Assembly (NCBI RefSeq): GCF_023283885.1
Contig: NZ_JAKILA010000003.1
Coordinates: forward strand, 1-64,000
Direction: 5' to 3'
Length of the DNA: 64,000 nucleotides
Source: Shewanella basaltis
Lineage (GTDB): Bacteria > Pseudomonadota > Gammaproteobacteria > Enterobacterales > Shewanellaceae
Part shown: in pieces, positions 15,032-23,829 of the stretch
How the letters are laid out: each line of letters starts with the position of its first letter
Numbering within the stretch: position 1 is the stretch's first letter
Translations under genes and position numbers: made by a program
The notes under the pieces: generated by a model
The model's database searches: none
What the model was told of the DNA's origin: nothing
What the model saw: only the letters and a program-made list of their open reading frames with translations

Positions 15032-15935
15032 TTTTTTCGGTGTGCTTATTCCATTTTTATTGATTCACATCATCTGTGATTTTTATCTTCAGCCCGACAG
15101 CTGGGTTGAGGCTAAAAAAGCACACACTTACCGTTCAGCAGAGTTGTATTTTCACTCGCTGTTACATGGCGTTGGCTTAATACTGCCAGCAATGGTGCTA
15201 GGCATCGATTGGCGTTCAACGTTTTGCTTAGTGGTGATTGTTGCCGTGACGCATTTTGTGATTGATTTATGGAAGGTCACGACACCCAAGGACGATAAGT
15301 TAGCCTACTTTGTGATTGATCAGGCTTTGCACGTGTTAGTACTGGCCGCGATTGCGTTTCATGTCACCGATGGGGCGTCGATTGAAGCAGTGTTACAGCA
15401 TGAACATTTTTTTGATGGCGTGCTAGTGGTGTGTGCTTATTTGCTGATCCTTAAGCCTACATCCATTGTAATCGGCGCTGTGTTAAGCAAATATCCTATT
15501 GTTAACTCAGCAGACGTTAATGAAGTAAAAACAGAAGTTGGTGGCGATATTGATACCGATACCGACACTGTTACTCAAGCTGTAACTGATACTCAAACCG
15601 CGACGAATACGCCAATTGCTACAAATAGTGCCGCGCCTATTACATCGGTTAGCCCTGTTAACGATGAGTCGACAAATGTGAGTGGTTTAGTTGCGGGTGG
15701 CGAATTGATTGGTTACCTAGAACGATTGTTAATACTCACGTTTACGCTGGTGGGCAGCTACGCCGCTGTGGGTTTTGTATTAGCGGCTAAGTCGATATTT
15801 AGATTTGGTGAGTTAAATCAGTCAGCTAACCGCAGCATGACAGAATATGTACTCATTGGCTCGTTATTGTCGGTGGTGATCACCACTCTTATTGGGGCAT
15901 TGGTTTCATTAGGTTTAGGTGTAAAACTTAAGTAA
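15024..15935 (+). CDS. DUF3307 integral membrane protein
   Basis: The 303-residue protein begins MTDFFGVLIPFLLIHIICDF and continues YLQPDSWVEAKKAH, the signature start of DUF3307 proteins. Five to seven membrane spans are visible in two groups (residues 5-150 and 235-300). Between them lies a Thr/Asp/Ala-rich linker (about 170-225, with DTDTDTVTQAVTDTQT) that looks cytoplasmic or extracellular and low in complexity. The ATG at 15024 overlaps the satD stop. SatD and DUF3307 genes are often paired in bacteria. The function of the pair is unknown. Confidence 0.85.
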   Translation: MTDFFGVLIPFLLIHIICDFYLQPDSWVEAKKAHTYRSAELYFHSLLHGVGLILPAMVLGIDWRSTFCLVVIVAVTHFVIDLWKVTTPKDDKLAYFVIDQALHVLVLAAIAFHVTDGASIEAVLQHEHFFDGVLVVCAYLLILKPTSIVIGAVLSKYPIVNSADVNEVKTEVGGDIDTDTDTVTQAVTDTQTATNTPIATNSAAPITSVSPVNDESTNVSGLVAGGELIGYLERLLILTFTLVGSYAAVGFVLAAKSIFRFGELNQSANRSMTEYVLIGSLLSVVITTLIGALVSLGLGVKLK

Positions 15936-15953
15936 CCATCTGGCAAAGCCATC

Positions 15954-15980
15954 AAAAAAAGGCCTCTAATTCAAGAGGCC
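15954..15980 (-). terminator. Terminator on the minus strand after a short reading frame
   Basis: GGCCTCTTGAATTAGAGGCC followed by seven T on the minus strand is a good intrinsic terminator for leftward transcription. On the plus strand the T-run is missing. Since no annotated leftward gene lies to the right, it suggests an unrecognised short transcript. Confidence 0.75.
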
Positions 15981-15996
15981 CATCATCTTATGAAGA

Positions 15997-16110
15997 TTAA
16001 AAGCGATACCTATAATCAGCGTTTATCCCCATTCCCATAGCAGATAGACGCTGAGTATAGTCACCAGGCATTATGCAACGCTCAATATAAAGCAAGCTAG
16101 TGTGGTGCAT
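15997..16110 (-). CDS. Possible small protein of 37 residues
   Basis: The frame encodes MHHTSLLYIERCIMPGDYTQ and then RLSAMGMGINADYRYRF. It ends 17 bp before a strong leftward terminator. A GG-rich ribosome site is poorly placed for its ATG; AAGG with good spacing leads instead to an ATG directly followed by TAA (16116-16111), right next to the frame's ATG. It may be a small protein gene, part of a regulatory RNA, or chance. Conservation would decide. Confidence 0.35.
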   Translation of the reverse strand: MHHTSLLYIERCIMPGDYTQRLSAMGMGINADYRYRF

Positions 16111-16421
16111 TTACATCAAAATTACCTTTGTCTGTATTCCATTACACAAGGTTAACGTCAGGGTTTGTTGAGATGATGTATCACAATCAAATCAGACTTA
16201 ACCTCGTGTTGATTTTGCAAAACCTTCACTTCGGTGGCAACTGAAAATACGCCATCTGCGACAATGTGTCGCAGGAGGACAGGCTGATTTATGTCTATTT
16301 TTGCGATTGTCGATTGGCACACAAACAGACAGCCCTTTTAACGTACAGCGGTAAAGATAGGTTTGCATGTTGAATTAGCCCGTCAGAATGGTTGCAAGAG
16401 TTGCACTAAAGGGCAATGTAC
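16111..16421. other. Intergenic region without a recognised gene
   Basis: This part of the gap between DUF3307 and the prp regulator contains a CATCTGCGACA/TGTGTCGCAGGAGG hairpin at about 16250-16278 and no reading frame I can support. It may hold the 5' part of the leftward transcript ending at 15954. Confidence 0.4.
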
Positions 16422-16493
16422 AAAGCATAAATTGTCGACAATTTATGCTTTCTAGGGTTGTTATTCATTGTATAGCTGCTATATTGTCGACAA
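16422..16493 (+). promoter_or_regulatory. Operators of the GntR-type prp regulator
   Basis: TTGTCGACAA occurs at 16432-16441 and 16484-16493. The first lies inside a perfect 30-bp palindrome (16422-16451). Centres are 52 bp apart, close to five helical turns, which would suit loop-free cooperative binding. ATTGTCGACAAT is the type of site expected for the GntR-family propionate regulator of Shewanella. A third copy lies inside the gene at 16651-16660. Confidence 0.75.
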
Positions 16494-16548
16494 CTCGATA
16501 TAAATGACGATGGTTTTAAGCCTCTTATTAAATGCCCAAGGTATTGTA

Positions 16549-17193
16549 ATGAACCAGCCAATTACTTCAGCAGATAAAACCTTTATTGCCCTTAGAGACG
16601 ATATAGTCGAAGGTCGTATTCAGGCTGGCTCTAAATTGAGCGAAACTGAATTGTCGACAAAGTATGCCGTGAGCAGAGCCGTGATCCGCGAAGCGATTAA
16701 CCGTTTAGAGTCTTGTCATATTGTTGAGCGCAAAGCCAACGTTGGGGCACGTGTGGTGGCATTGTCACCCCAGGGGCTGATTGAGTTGTATCAAGTGCGC
16801 GAGTCTCTAGAAGGCATGGCAGCACGTTTAGCGGCAACCAATATGACCGACCAAGAAATTGATGATTTAAGCGCGTTATTACAATCTCATTTTGATGAGG
16901 TCAAAGGCGGTGAGTCTTATTATCAAGAAGCCGGTGATGTTGATTTTCATTATCGCATCATTTTAGGCAGTAAAAACAAGCACCTCATTTCAATGCTATT
17001 TGATGGCATTTATCACTTAGTACGCATGTATCGCGTGCAACTTGGCATGGCTGGGCCGCGAGTGACCACAGCTTATGATGAACACAAACACATTGTTCAG
17101 GCCATTTTAAATCGTGACGCAGAATTGGCTGAAATGCTGATGCGTCGCCACATTTTATATTCTAAAAACAGTATTGAACGTAAATTATCGTAA
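16549..17193 (+). CDS. prpR: GntR family (FCD) regulator of the methylcitrate operon
   Basis: The 214-residue protein has an N-terminal winged helix (about 7-75: TFIALRDDIVEGRIQAGSKL, then LSTKYAVSRAVIREAINRLE) and a C-terminal FCD ligand domain with metal-type residues (DVDFHYRI, DEHKHIVQAI, MRRHILYS). The start at 16549 follows AAGG at seven bases; an ATG at 16504 would add 15 residues and lies close to the operators. The prpB gene begins 54 bp downstream, so it is the first gene of the operon. It probably represses its own operon and responds to a methylcitrate pathway intermediate. Naming as PrpR rests on context. Confidence 0.85.
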   Translation: MNQPITSADKTFIALRDDIVEGRIQAGSKLSETELSTKYAVSRAVIREAINRLESCHIVERKANVGARVVALSPQGLIELYQVRESLEGMAARLAATNMTDQEIDDLSALLQSHFDEVKGGESYYQEAGDVDFHYRIILGSKNKHLISMLFDGIYHLVRMYRVQLGMAGPRVTTAYDEHKHIVQAILNRDAELAEMLMRRHILYSKNSIERKLS

Positions 17194-17247
17194 CACTTGC
17201 CTGTGGCGTTTGGCGCGCACAGCCGTAATTGTATAGAGGGAAATATC

Positions 17248-18126
17248 ATGAGTGCAGGTAAAAAATTTCGTCAGGCGTTAGCTAACAATAAACCGCTGCA
17301 AATTGTGGGAACGATTAATGCGTACGCCGCAATGATGGCTAAGCAAATTGGCCATCAAGCCATTTACTTGTCGGGCGGCGGCGTAGCAAATGCCTCTTAC
17401 GGTTTACCTGATCTAGGTATGACATCACTTAACGACGTATTGGTTGACGTACAACGTATCACCTCTGCCTGTGATTTGCCTTTGCTGGTGGACATTGATA
17501 CAGGTTGGGGCGGTGCATTTAATATTGCCAAAACCATTCGTGACATGGAAAAAGCCGGTGCAGCAGCCGTGCACATGGAAGATCAGGTGGCGCAAAAGCG
17601 CTGTGGGCATCGTCCTAATAAAGAAATTGTGCCAGTAGATGAAATGGTCGACCGTATTAAAGCGGCAGTAGATGCTCGTACCGACCCTGACTTTTTTATT
17701 ATGGCGCGTACCGATGCATTTGCTCAAGAAGGTTTAGCCGCCGCCATTGAGCGTGCTAAAGCGTATGTCGCAGCGGGCGCAGACGGTATTTTTGCTGAAG
17801 CCATTAAAACGGAAGAACACTACCGCGCCTTTGCTGAAGCATTAGATGTGCCGATTTTGGCGAACATTACTGAGTTTGGCCAAACCGAATTGTGGAATAA
17901 ACAACAGTTAGGCGAGTGGGGCGCGGCCATGGTGTTATACCCATTAAGCGCATTTAGGGCCATGAACAAAGCGGCTGAAAATGTCTACAGTGCGATTTTA
18001 ACCGATGGCGATCAAAAGGCCGTTGTTGGCAGCATGCAAACGCGCATGGAGCTTTATGATTACCTGGGTTACCACGCGTATGAACAAAAACTAGACAGCT
18101 TATTTGCCGAAGGCAAAAACAAATAA
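17248..18126 (+). CDS. prpB: Methylisocitrate lyase
   Basis: The 292-residue enzyme cleaves 2-methylisocitrate to pyruvate and succinate, the last step of the methylcitrate cycle. It carries the KRCGH motif at 117-121 with catalytic C119, [11 protein letters not shown] at 80-90 with metal-binding aspartates, HMEDQ and ARTDAF. GAGGG precedes the ATG at 17248 by seven bases. It is followed by prpC after 93 bp. Confidence 0.96.
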   Translation: MSAGKKFRQALANNKPLQIVGTINAYAAMMAKQIGHQAIYLSGGGVANASYGLPDLGMTSLNDVLVDVQRITSACDLPLLVDIDTGWGGAFNIAKTIRDMEKAGAAAVHMEDQVAQKRCGHRPNKEIVPVDEMVDRIKAAVDARTDPDFFIMARTDAFAQEGLAAAIERAKAYVAAGADGIFAEAIKTEEHYRAFAEALDVPILANITEFGQTELWNKQQLGEWGAAMVLYPLSAFRAMNKAAENVYSAILTDGDQKAVVGSMQTRMELYDYLGYHAYEQKLDSLFAEGKNK

Positions 18127-18219
18127 GCGAATAAATAAAGATAAACAACAAGACTCAAAACCCCTACATATGTGTGTCCTTGATGGGGGCACACAGCAAG
18201 CATAAGAAGGAAAAATATC

Positions 18220-19344
18220 ATGGTAGACAAGAAATTATCGGGCGCAGGATTACGTGGTCAAAGTGCTGGCGAAACCAAATTATGTACTGTTGGTAAATCA
18301 GGATCTGGCCTGACTTATTGCGGCTACGATGTGTCAGACTTGGCAGATAATGCCACCTTTGAAGAAGTTGCTTACTTATTATTTAATGGCGAATTACCCA
18401 CTCAAGCACAATTGAGCCAATACAAAGCCGAACTTACTGCGCAGCGTGATTTACCCGATGCGTTAAAAGCGGTACTTAAACTGATCCCCGCTGACGCTCA
18501 CCCAATGGATGTAATGCGCACAGGCTGTTCATTTTTAGGTAACCTTGAGCCTGAAGTGGATTTCAGCCAACAAAACAAAGCTGCAAATCGTTTACTTGCC
18601 GCCTTTCCGGCCATTATGTGTTACTGGTATCGCTACAGCCATGAAGGCGTAGAGATTGATTGCACCACAGATGAAGATTCTCTTGGGGGGCATTTCCTCA
18701 AGTTGCTGCGCGGTGAAACGCCATCAGATCAACATCGTAAAGTGATGGACGTGTCATTGATTTTGTATGCAGAGCACGAGTTTAACGCCTCAACCTTTAC
18801 TGCACGTGTATGTGCCTCAACCTTGTCTGATATGTACTCATGTGTCACGGGCGCCATTGGTTCATTACGCGGGCCATTACACGGCGGCGCTAACGAGGCT
18901 GCCATGGACATGATCCAAAAGTTCAGCTCGCCAGCTGATGCCAAAGTTAAAATGGCAGCCATGCTTGAACGTAAAGAAAAAATCATGGGCTTTGGCCATG
19001 CGATTTACCGCGAATCTGATCCTCGTAATGTGATAATTAAAGCCTGGTCTGAAAAACTGGCCCACGAACATGGCGACACCTCGTTATACGACATCTCTGT
19101 TGCGTGTGAAGAGTTTATGTGGGACACCAAAAAGCTATTTTGTAATGCTGACTTTTTCCATGCCTCGGCTTATCACTTTATGGGCATTCCAACAAAACTG
19201 TTCACCCCAATCTTTGTTTGTTCACGCTTAACCGGTTGGGCTGCACACGTTATGGAGCAGCGCTCAAATAACCGCATTATCCGCCCAAGTGCAGATTATA
19301 TCGGGAGCGAGCCTCGTAAAGTTGTGCCCATTAGCCAACGTTAA
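18220..19344 (+). CDS. prpC: 2-Methylcitrate synthase
   Basis: The 374-residue protein joins propionyl-CoA and oxaloacetate. Citrate synthase family residues are visible: H221 in LHGGANEAAM, H260 in MGFGHAIYR, and the aspartate in NADFFHASAYHFMGI, with YIGSEPRKVVPISQR at the end. The short length and N-terminal LSGAGLRGQ match 2-methylcitrate synthases, not GltA (about 430 residues). It lies between prpB and acnD. AAGGAAAA precedes the ATG. Confidence 0.95.
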   Translation: MVDKKLSGAGLRGQSAGETKLCTVGKSGSGLTYCGYDVSDLADNATFEEVAYLLFNGELPTQAQLSQYKAELTAQRDLPDALKAVLKLIPADAHPMDVMRTGCSFLGNLEPEVDFSQQNKAANRLLAAFPAIMCYWYRYSHEGVEIDCTTDEDSLGGHFLKLLRGETPSDQHRKVMDVSLILYAEHEFNASTFTARVCASTLSDMYSCVTGAIGSLRGPLHGGANEAAMDMIQKFSSPADAKVKMAAMLERKEKIMGFGHAIYRESDPRNVIIKAWSEKLAHEHGDTSLYDISVACEEFMWDTKKLFCNADFFHASAYHFMGIPTKLFTPIFVCSRLTGWAAHVMEQRSNNRIIRPSADYIGSEPRKVVPISQR

Positions 19345-19352
19345 TCCACTGG

Positions 19353-19376
19353 CCGAGCCAAATGGCTCGGCTTTGT
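19353..19376 (+). terminator. Intercistronic hairpin between prpC and acnD
   Basis: CCGAGCCA and TGGCTCGG form an 8-bp stem with loop AA followed by CTTTGTCGATTTT. The T-run is weak, so it may be an attenuator or an RNA-stabilising hairpin inside the operon and not a full stop. Confidence 0.5.
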
Positions 19377-19424
19377 CGATTTTGATAGTCGATCACCCAA
19401 ATTGAATTAACTGTGGATCTTGTT

Positions 19425-22019
19425 ATGAATACTCAATACCGTAAATCCTTACCCGGCACTCAGCTCGATTATTTTGATACTCAAGAAGCGGTAAACGCTA
19501 TTGAGCCCGGTGCTTATGCCAAATTGCCGTACTGTTCGCGCGTGTTTGCCGAAAACTTAGTGCGACGTTGTTCCCCCGATATGCTTGTTGACTCGTTAAA
19601 GCAGTTAATTGAGCGCAAGCGCGATTTAGATTTTCCGTGGTTTCCTGCTCGTGTTGTGTGTCACGACATTTTAGGCCAAACCGCTTTGGTTGATTTAGCC
19701 GGCCTGCGTGACGCTATTGCTGAAAAAGGTGGTGATCCGTCAAAGGTGAACCCGGTTGTACCAACACAATTAATTGTCGACCACTCGCTTGCGGTTGAAC
19801 ATGCAGGATTTGAAAAAGACGCCTTTGAGAAAAACCGCGCCATTGAAGATCGCCGCAACGAAGACCGTTTTCATTTTATTAACTGGACCAAAACGGCGTT
19901 TAAAAACGTTGATGTTATCCAACCGGGTAACGGCATTATGCATCAAATCAACCTCGAGAAAATGTCGCCAGTAGTGCATGCCCTTGATGGCGTGGCATTT
20001 CCAGACACCTTAGTTGGCACCGACAGCCACACCCCCCATGTTGATGCGTTAGGTGTAATCGCCATTGGTGTTGGCGGGTTAGAAGCCGAAAGCGTGATGC
20101 TTGGCCGTGCATCTTACATGCGCTTACCTGATATTGTGGGGGTTGAAATTACCGGTAAACCACAACCGGGTATTACCGCCACCGATATTGTACTTGCATT
20201 AACAGAATACTTGCGCGCCCAAAAAGTGGTGTCGTCTTATTTAGAATTTTTTGGCGAAGGGACCACCCATTTAACTCTTGGCGACCGTGCAACCATTACC
20301 AACATGACACCAGAATACGGTGCCACCGCAGCAATGTTTTATATCGATAAGCAAACCATCGACTATTTAACCCTTACAGGCCGCGACGACGAGCAAGTTA
20401 AATTGGTTGAAACCTATGCTAAGCAAGCGGGGTTATGGGCTGACACCTTAACGGAAGTGGAATACGAGCGTGTGTTGCATTTTGACTTATCAAGCGTTGG
20501 GCGCAATATTGCTGGGCCATCAAATCCGCATAATCGAGTACCCACCTCAGAGCTTGCCGCTCGTGGGATCAGTGGCGTGGTTGAAAACGAGCCGGGTAAA
20601 ATGCCAGACGGTGCTGTGATTATTGCAGCTATCACCAGTTGTACTAATACCAGTAATCCGCGCAACATGATTGCTGCCGGCTTGTTAGCCCGTAATGCCA
20701 ATGCTCGCGGTTTATTGCGCAAACCTTGGGTTAAGTCATCACTGGCGCCTGGCTCAAAAGCGGTGCAATTGTATTTAGAAGAAGCAGGGTTATTACCCGA
20801 GCTTGAAAACTTAGGTTTTGGGATTGTGGCGTTCGCCTGTACCACCTGTAATGGCATGAGTGGCGCATTGGATCCGGTTATTCAGCAAGAAGTGATAGAC
20901 CGCGATTTATACGCCACCGCCGTGTTGTCGGGTAACCGCAACTTTGATGGGCGAATTCATCCTTATGCTAAGCAAGCATTTTTGGCCTCACCGCCATTGG
21001 TGATTGCCTACGCTATTGCTGGCACGATTCGATTTGATATTGAAAAAGATGTGCTCGGTATCGACAAAGACGGTAACAGCGTTACCTTAAAAGATATTTG
21101 GCCGACCGACGAAGAAATCGATGCGGTGATTAAAACCAGTGTTAAGCCAGAGCAGTTCCGTAAAGTGTACGAGCCGATGTTCGACATTAAAGTGGAATAC
21201 GGTAGTCATGTTAATCCGCAATACGACTGGCGACCACAAAGTACCTATATTCGTCGACCTCCTTATTGGGAAGGCGCATTAGCGGGCGAGCGCACCATGA
21301 AAGGTATGCGTCCGTTAGCGGTATTAGGCGACAACATTACCACCGACCATTTATCGCCATCTAACGCGATTATGCTCGACAGCGCCGCAGGTGCCTATTT
21401 GCATAAAATGGGTCTGCCAGAAGAAGACTTTAACTCGTATGCTACCCACCGTGGTGACCACTTAACTGCGCAGCGTGCTACGTTTGCTAACCCTAAATTG
21501 TTTAACGAAATGGTGCAGGAAAACGGCAATGTGCGCCAAGGTTCGTTAGCCCGTATTGAGCCAGAAGGCCAGGTTACTCGCATGTGGGAAGCCATTGAAA
21601 CCTACATGGAACGTAAACAGCCGCTAATTATTATTGCGGGTGCTGATTACGGCCAGGGCTCGTCACGGGACTGGGCAGCAAAAGGTGTTCGTCTTGCCGG
21701 TGTCGAAGTGATTGTGGCAGAAGGTTTTGAGCGTATTCACCGCACCAACTTAGTAGGCATGGGCGTGTTACCGCTTGAATTTGTTAAAAGTGAGAACCGC
21801 AATACCTATGAGATAAACGGCACCGAAACCTATGATGTGGTTGGTACACCTAAACCCGGTGCCATGTTGTCTGTTGTGATGACCCGTCTTGATGGTGAGC
21901 AAGTCTCGATTGCGGTTAAGTGTCGTTTAGATACCGCTGAGGAGTGCTCTATATACGAAGCTGGCGGCGTACTGCAACGCTTTGCGCAAGACTTTTTAGC
22001 CAGCGAAGTGGCGAGTTAA
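19425..22019 (+). CDS. acnD: Fe-S-dependent 2-methylcitrate dehydratase AcnD
   Basis: The 864-residue aconitase-family enzyme dehydrates 2-methylcitrate to a 2-methylaconitate isomer that PrpF then converts. Fe-S cluster cysteines are at 406 (ITSCTNTSNP), 472 and 475 (FACTTCNGMSG). The swivel domain is C-terminal (about 640-800; LGDNITTDHLSPS and GADYGQGSSRDWAAKG). AcnD with PrpF replaces the cluster-free PrpD in this type of pathway, and prpD is absent here. The ATG at 19425 gives the family start MNTQYRK; an upstream ATG adds four residues. Confidence 0.95.
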   Translation: MNTQYRKSLPGTQLDYFDTQEAVNAIEPGAYAKLPYCSRVFAENLVRRCSPDMLVDSLKQLIERKRDLDFPWFPARVVCHDILGQTALVDLAGLRDAIAEKGGDPSKVNPVVPTQLIVDHSLAVEHAGFEKDAFEKNRAIEDRRNEDRFHFINWTKTAFKNVDVIQPGNGIMHQINLEKMSPVVHALDGVAFPDTLVGTDSHTPHVDALGVIAIGVGGLEAESVMLGRASYMRLPDIVGVEITGKPQPGITATDIVLALTEYLRAQKVVSSYLEFFGEGTTHLTLGDRATITNMTPEYGATAAMFYIDKQTIDYLTLTGRDDEQVKLVETYAKQAGLWADTLTEVEYERVLHFDLSSVGRNIAGPSNPHNRVPTSELAARGISGVVENEPGKMPDGAVIIAAITSCTNTSNPRNMIAAGLLARNANARGLLRKPWVKSSLAPGSKAVQLYLEEAGLLPELENLGFGIVAFACTTCNGMSGALDPVIQQEVIDRDLYATAVLSGNRNFDGRIHPYAKQAFLASPPLVIAYAIAGTIRFDIEKDVLGIDKDGNSVTLKDIWPTDEEIDAVIKTSVKPEQFRKVYEPMFDIKVEYGSHVNPQYDWRPQSTYIRRPPYWEGALAGERTMKGMRPLAVLGDNITTDHLSPSNAIMLDSAAGAYLHKMGLPEEDFNSYATHRGDHLTAQRATFANPKLFNEMVQENGNVRQGSLARIEPEGQVTRMWEAIETYMERKQPLIIIAGADYGQGSSRDWAAKGVRLAGVEVIVAEGFERIHRTNLVGMGVLPLEFVKSENRNTYEINGTETYDVVGTPKPGAMLSVVMTRLDGEQVSIAVKCRLDTAEECSIYEAGGVLQRFAQDFLASEVAS

Positions 22020-22039
22020 TTAACGTTGCTTTTTGGTAT

Positions 22040-22070
22040 ATCGGCAGTGTGATTAGGCTGCCGATTTTTC
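22040..22070 (+). terminator. Hairpin with T-run between acnD and prpF
   Basis: ATCGGCAG (22040-22047) and CTGCCGAT (22058-22065) form a stem followed by TTTTTCATTTTTT. It looks like an intrinsic terminator, yet prpF starts 25 bp later in the same direction, so it may lower prpF expression. Confidence 0.6.
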
Positions 22071-22090
22071 ATTTTTTGTAGGATGTTGTT

Positions 22091-23266
22091 ATGGCTCATT
22101 TACCACAAATTAGAATACCCGCTACATATATGCGCGGCGGCACCAGTAAAGGGGTGTTTTTTAAGTTAACGGATTTACCTCAAGCAGCTCAAATCCCTGG
22201 CCCTGCACGTGATGCATTATTACTGCGGGTCATTGGTAGCCCAGATCCTTATGGTAAACACACCGATGGTATGGGCGGTGCCACCTCAAGTACCAGCAAA
22301 ACGGTGATTTTGTCTAAAAGCACTCAGGCAGATCATGACGTTGATTACTTATTTGGTCAGGTTGCCATAGATAAACCCTTTATTGATTGGAGTGGTAACT
22401 GTGGCAATCTCACCGCAGCAGTGGGCTCGTTTGCCATTAGTAATGGCTTAGTCGATCCAAGCCGTGTGCCGCATAATGGCACCGCAGTAGTGCGAATTTG
22501 GCAAGCCAACATTCAAAAAACCATTATTGCTCATGTGCCTATCACAGACGGTGAAGTACAAGAAACCGGCGATTTTGAACTCGATGGCGTGACTTTTCCA
22601 GCCGCCGAAGTGCAAGTGGCGTTTTTAGACCCCGCAGACGGTGAAGGGGCAATGTTCCCTACGGGCAATGTTGTAGATGTACTTGAAGTGCCGGGAGTAG
22701 GCAGCTTTAATGTGACCATGATTAATGCAGGGATCCCGACGATTTTCCTAAATGCAGCTGATATTAATTATCAAGGTACAGAACTGCAAGATGACATTAA
22801 TAATGACGATAAAGCATTAGCCATGTTTGAAACCATTCGCGCTTATGGTGCGGTCAAAATGGGATTAATAAAGCACATTGATGAAGCCGCCGCGCGTCAA
22901 CACACGCCTAAGGTGGCGTTTGTGGCCCCGGCAAAAGAGTATGTCTCTTCAAGTGGTAAAGCGGTAAGCACAGATGACATTGACCTTGTGGTACGCGCAT
23001 TGTCTATGGGCAAATTACACCATGCGATGATGGGCACTGCCGCAGTGGCGATTGGTACAGCGGCCGCTATTCCTGGCACCTTAGTCAATTTAGCCGCAGG
23101 CGGTGGTGAGCGCAGTGCTGTGCGTTTTGGTCATCCGTCGGGCACATTACGTGTTGGCGCAGAGGCTGAGTTCATTGATGGCCAATGGCAGGTCAAAAAA
23201 GCCCTGATGAGCCGCAGTGCTAGGGTATTAATGGAGGGGACGGTTAGGGTGCCTCAATTGCCATAG
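22091..23266 (+). CDS. prpF: 2-Methylaconitate isomerase PrpF
   Basis: The 391-residue protein begins with PQIRIPATYMRGGTSKGVFF, the typical start of PrpF proteins of the diaminopimelate epimerase fold. DWSGNCGNLTAAVGSF near residue 100 holds the catalytic-site cysteine seen in the family, and AGGGERSAVRFGHPSGTLRV lies near the end. It moves the double bond of the AcnD product so that a standard aconitase can hydrate it. It is last in the prp operon; no prpE is next to it. Confidence 0.94.
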   Translation: MAHLPQIRIPATYMRGGTSKGVFFKLTDLPQAAQIPGPARDALLLRVIGSPDPYGKHTDGMGGATSSTSKTVILSKSTQADHDVDYLFGQVAIDKPFIDWSGNCGNLTAAVGSFAISNGLVDPSRVPHNGTAVVRIWQANIQKTIIAHVPITDGEVQETGDFELDGVTFPAAEVQVAFLDPADGEGAMFPTGNVVDVLEVPGVGSFNVTMINAGIPTIFLNAADINYQGTELQDDINNDDKALAMFETIRAYGAVKMGLIKHIDEAAARQHTPKVAFVAPAKEYVSSSGKAVSTDDIDLVVRALSMGKLHHAMMGTAAVAIGTAAAIPGTLVNLAAGGGERSAVRFGHPSGTLRVGAEAEFIDGQWQVKKALMSRSARVLMEGTVRVPQLP

Positions 23267-23275
23267 CGATTTTTT

Positions 23276-23406
23276 ATACCATTGCGCGTCAATAAGTCGC
23301 GAGTGTTGGGCTTACATTGCATTGTATGACCTCACCACAATTCATTCGGTCATTCTTTTTGTTTAAGCCCTTGCTGAGTTATCACATTATTAATGTGCAA
23401 TAGTAT
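23276..23406. repeat. Shortened MITE-like repeat, family B
   Basis: The ends ATACCATTGCGCGTCAATAAG and TTATTAATGTGCAATAGTAT match the termini of the 265-bp family B elements (34448, 41550, 57379) with substitutions. The interior keeps GGGCTTACATTGCATTGTATG and TTCGGTCATTC. It is about half length, so it is an old deletion derivative. Confidence 0.6.
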
Positions 23407-23423
23407 TACAATCAAACATACAA

Positions 23424-23448
23424 AACCTTGGTTATGCCGAGGTTTTTT
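23424..23448 (+). terminator. Terminator of the prp operon
   Basis: AACCTTGG-TTATG-CCGAGGTT followed by eight T is a clear intrinsic terminator, 158 bp after the prpF stop. Confidence 0.85.
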
Positions 23449-23829
23449 TTGGCGCTTCATTTTGCATATAAAAATTTTTTTTGTTGAGAATATGTAAATA
23501 AAAACATGTTAAATCAGATGGTTATGTTGTGATTTTGAAATTATTAAAATGTGTGATAAACATCAAAAAAGTGCTTGATTCAACAAGAAAATTAGTATGT
23601 TATATGCAGAATTTACAGAGGTTAATGACTCATATTTATCAGTATAGATGTGGTTTTATCGACGAACCTTGATTGAGGAACAATGTTGTGAACCCTCGTT
23701 AGTGTTATTACAACCTTTAAGGTTTAGGTTATAAAAAGAAACCTGACGTTTATTACAGTTCACGTATCACCGTGAAGCACATTGCAATCATGTTTATGTT
23801 GGCAATGTATTGAAAAGAAGGAAATCATT
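23449..23829 (+). promoter_or_regulatory. Upstream region of the antiporter gene
   Basis: This AT-rich stretch has no gene. It includes TGTGATAAACATCAAA near 23550, which is only half of a CRP site, and several possible -10 boxes. I cannot place the promoter with confidence. Confidence 0.3.

Noticed and set aside
23553..23570. CRP site before the antiporter gene
   Set aside because: Only one half (TGTGA) is well matched; the other half is poor.
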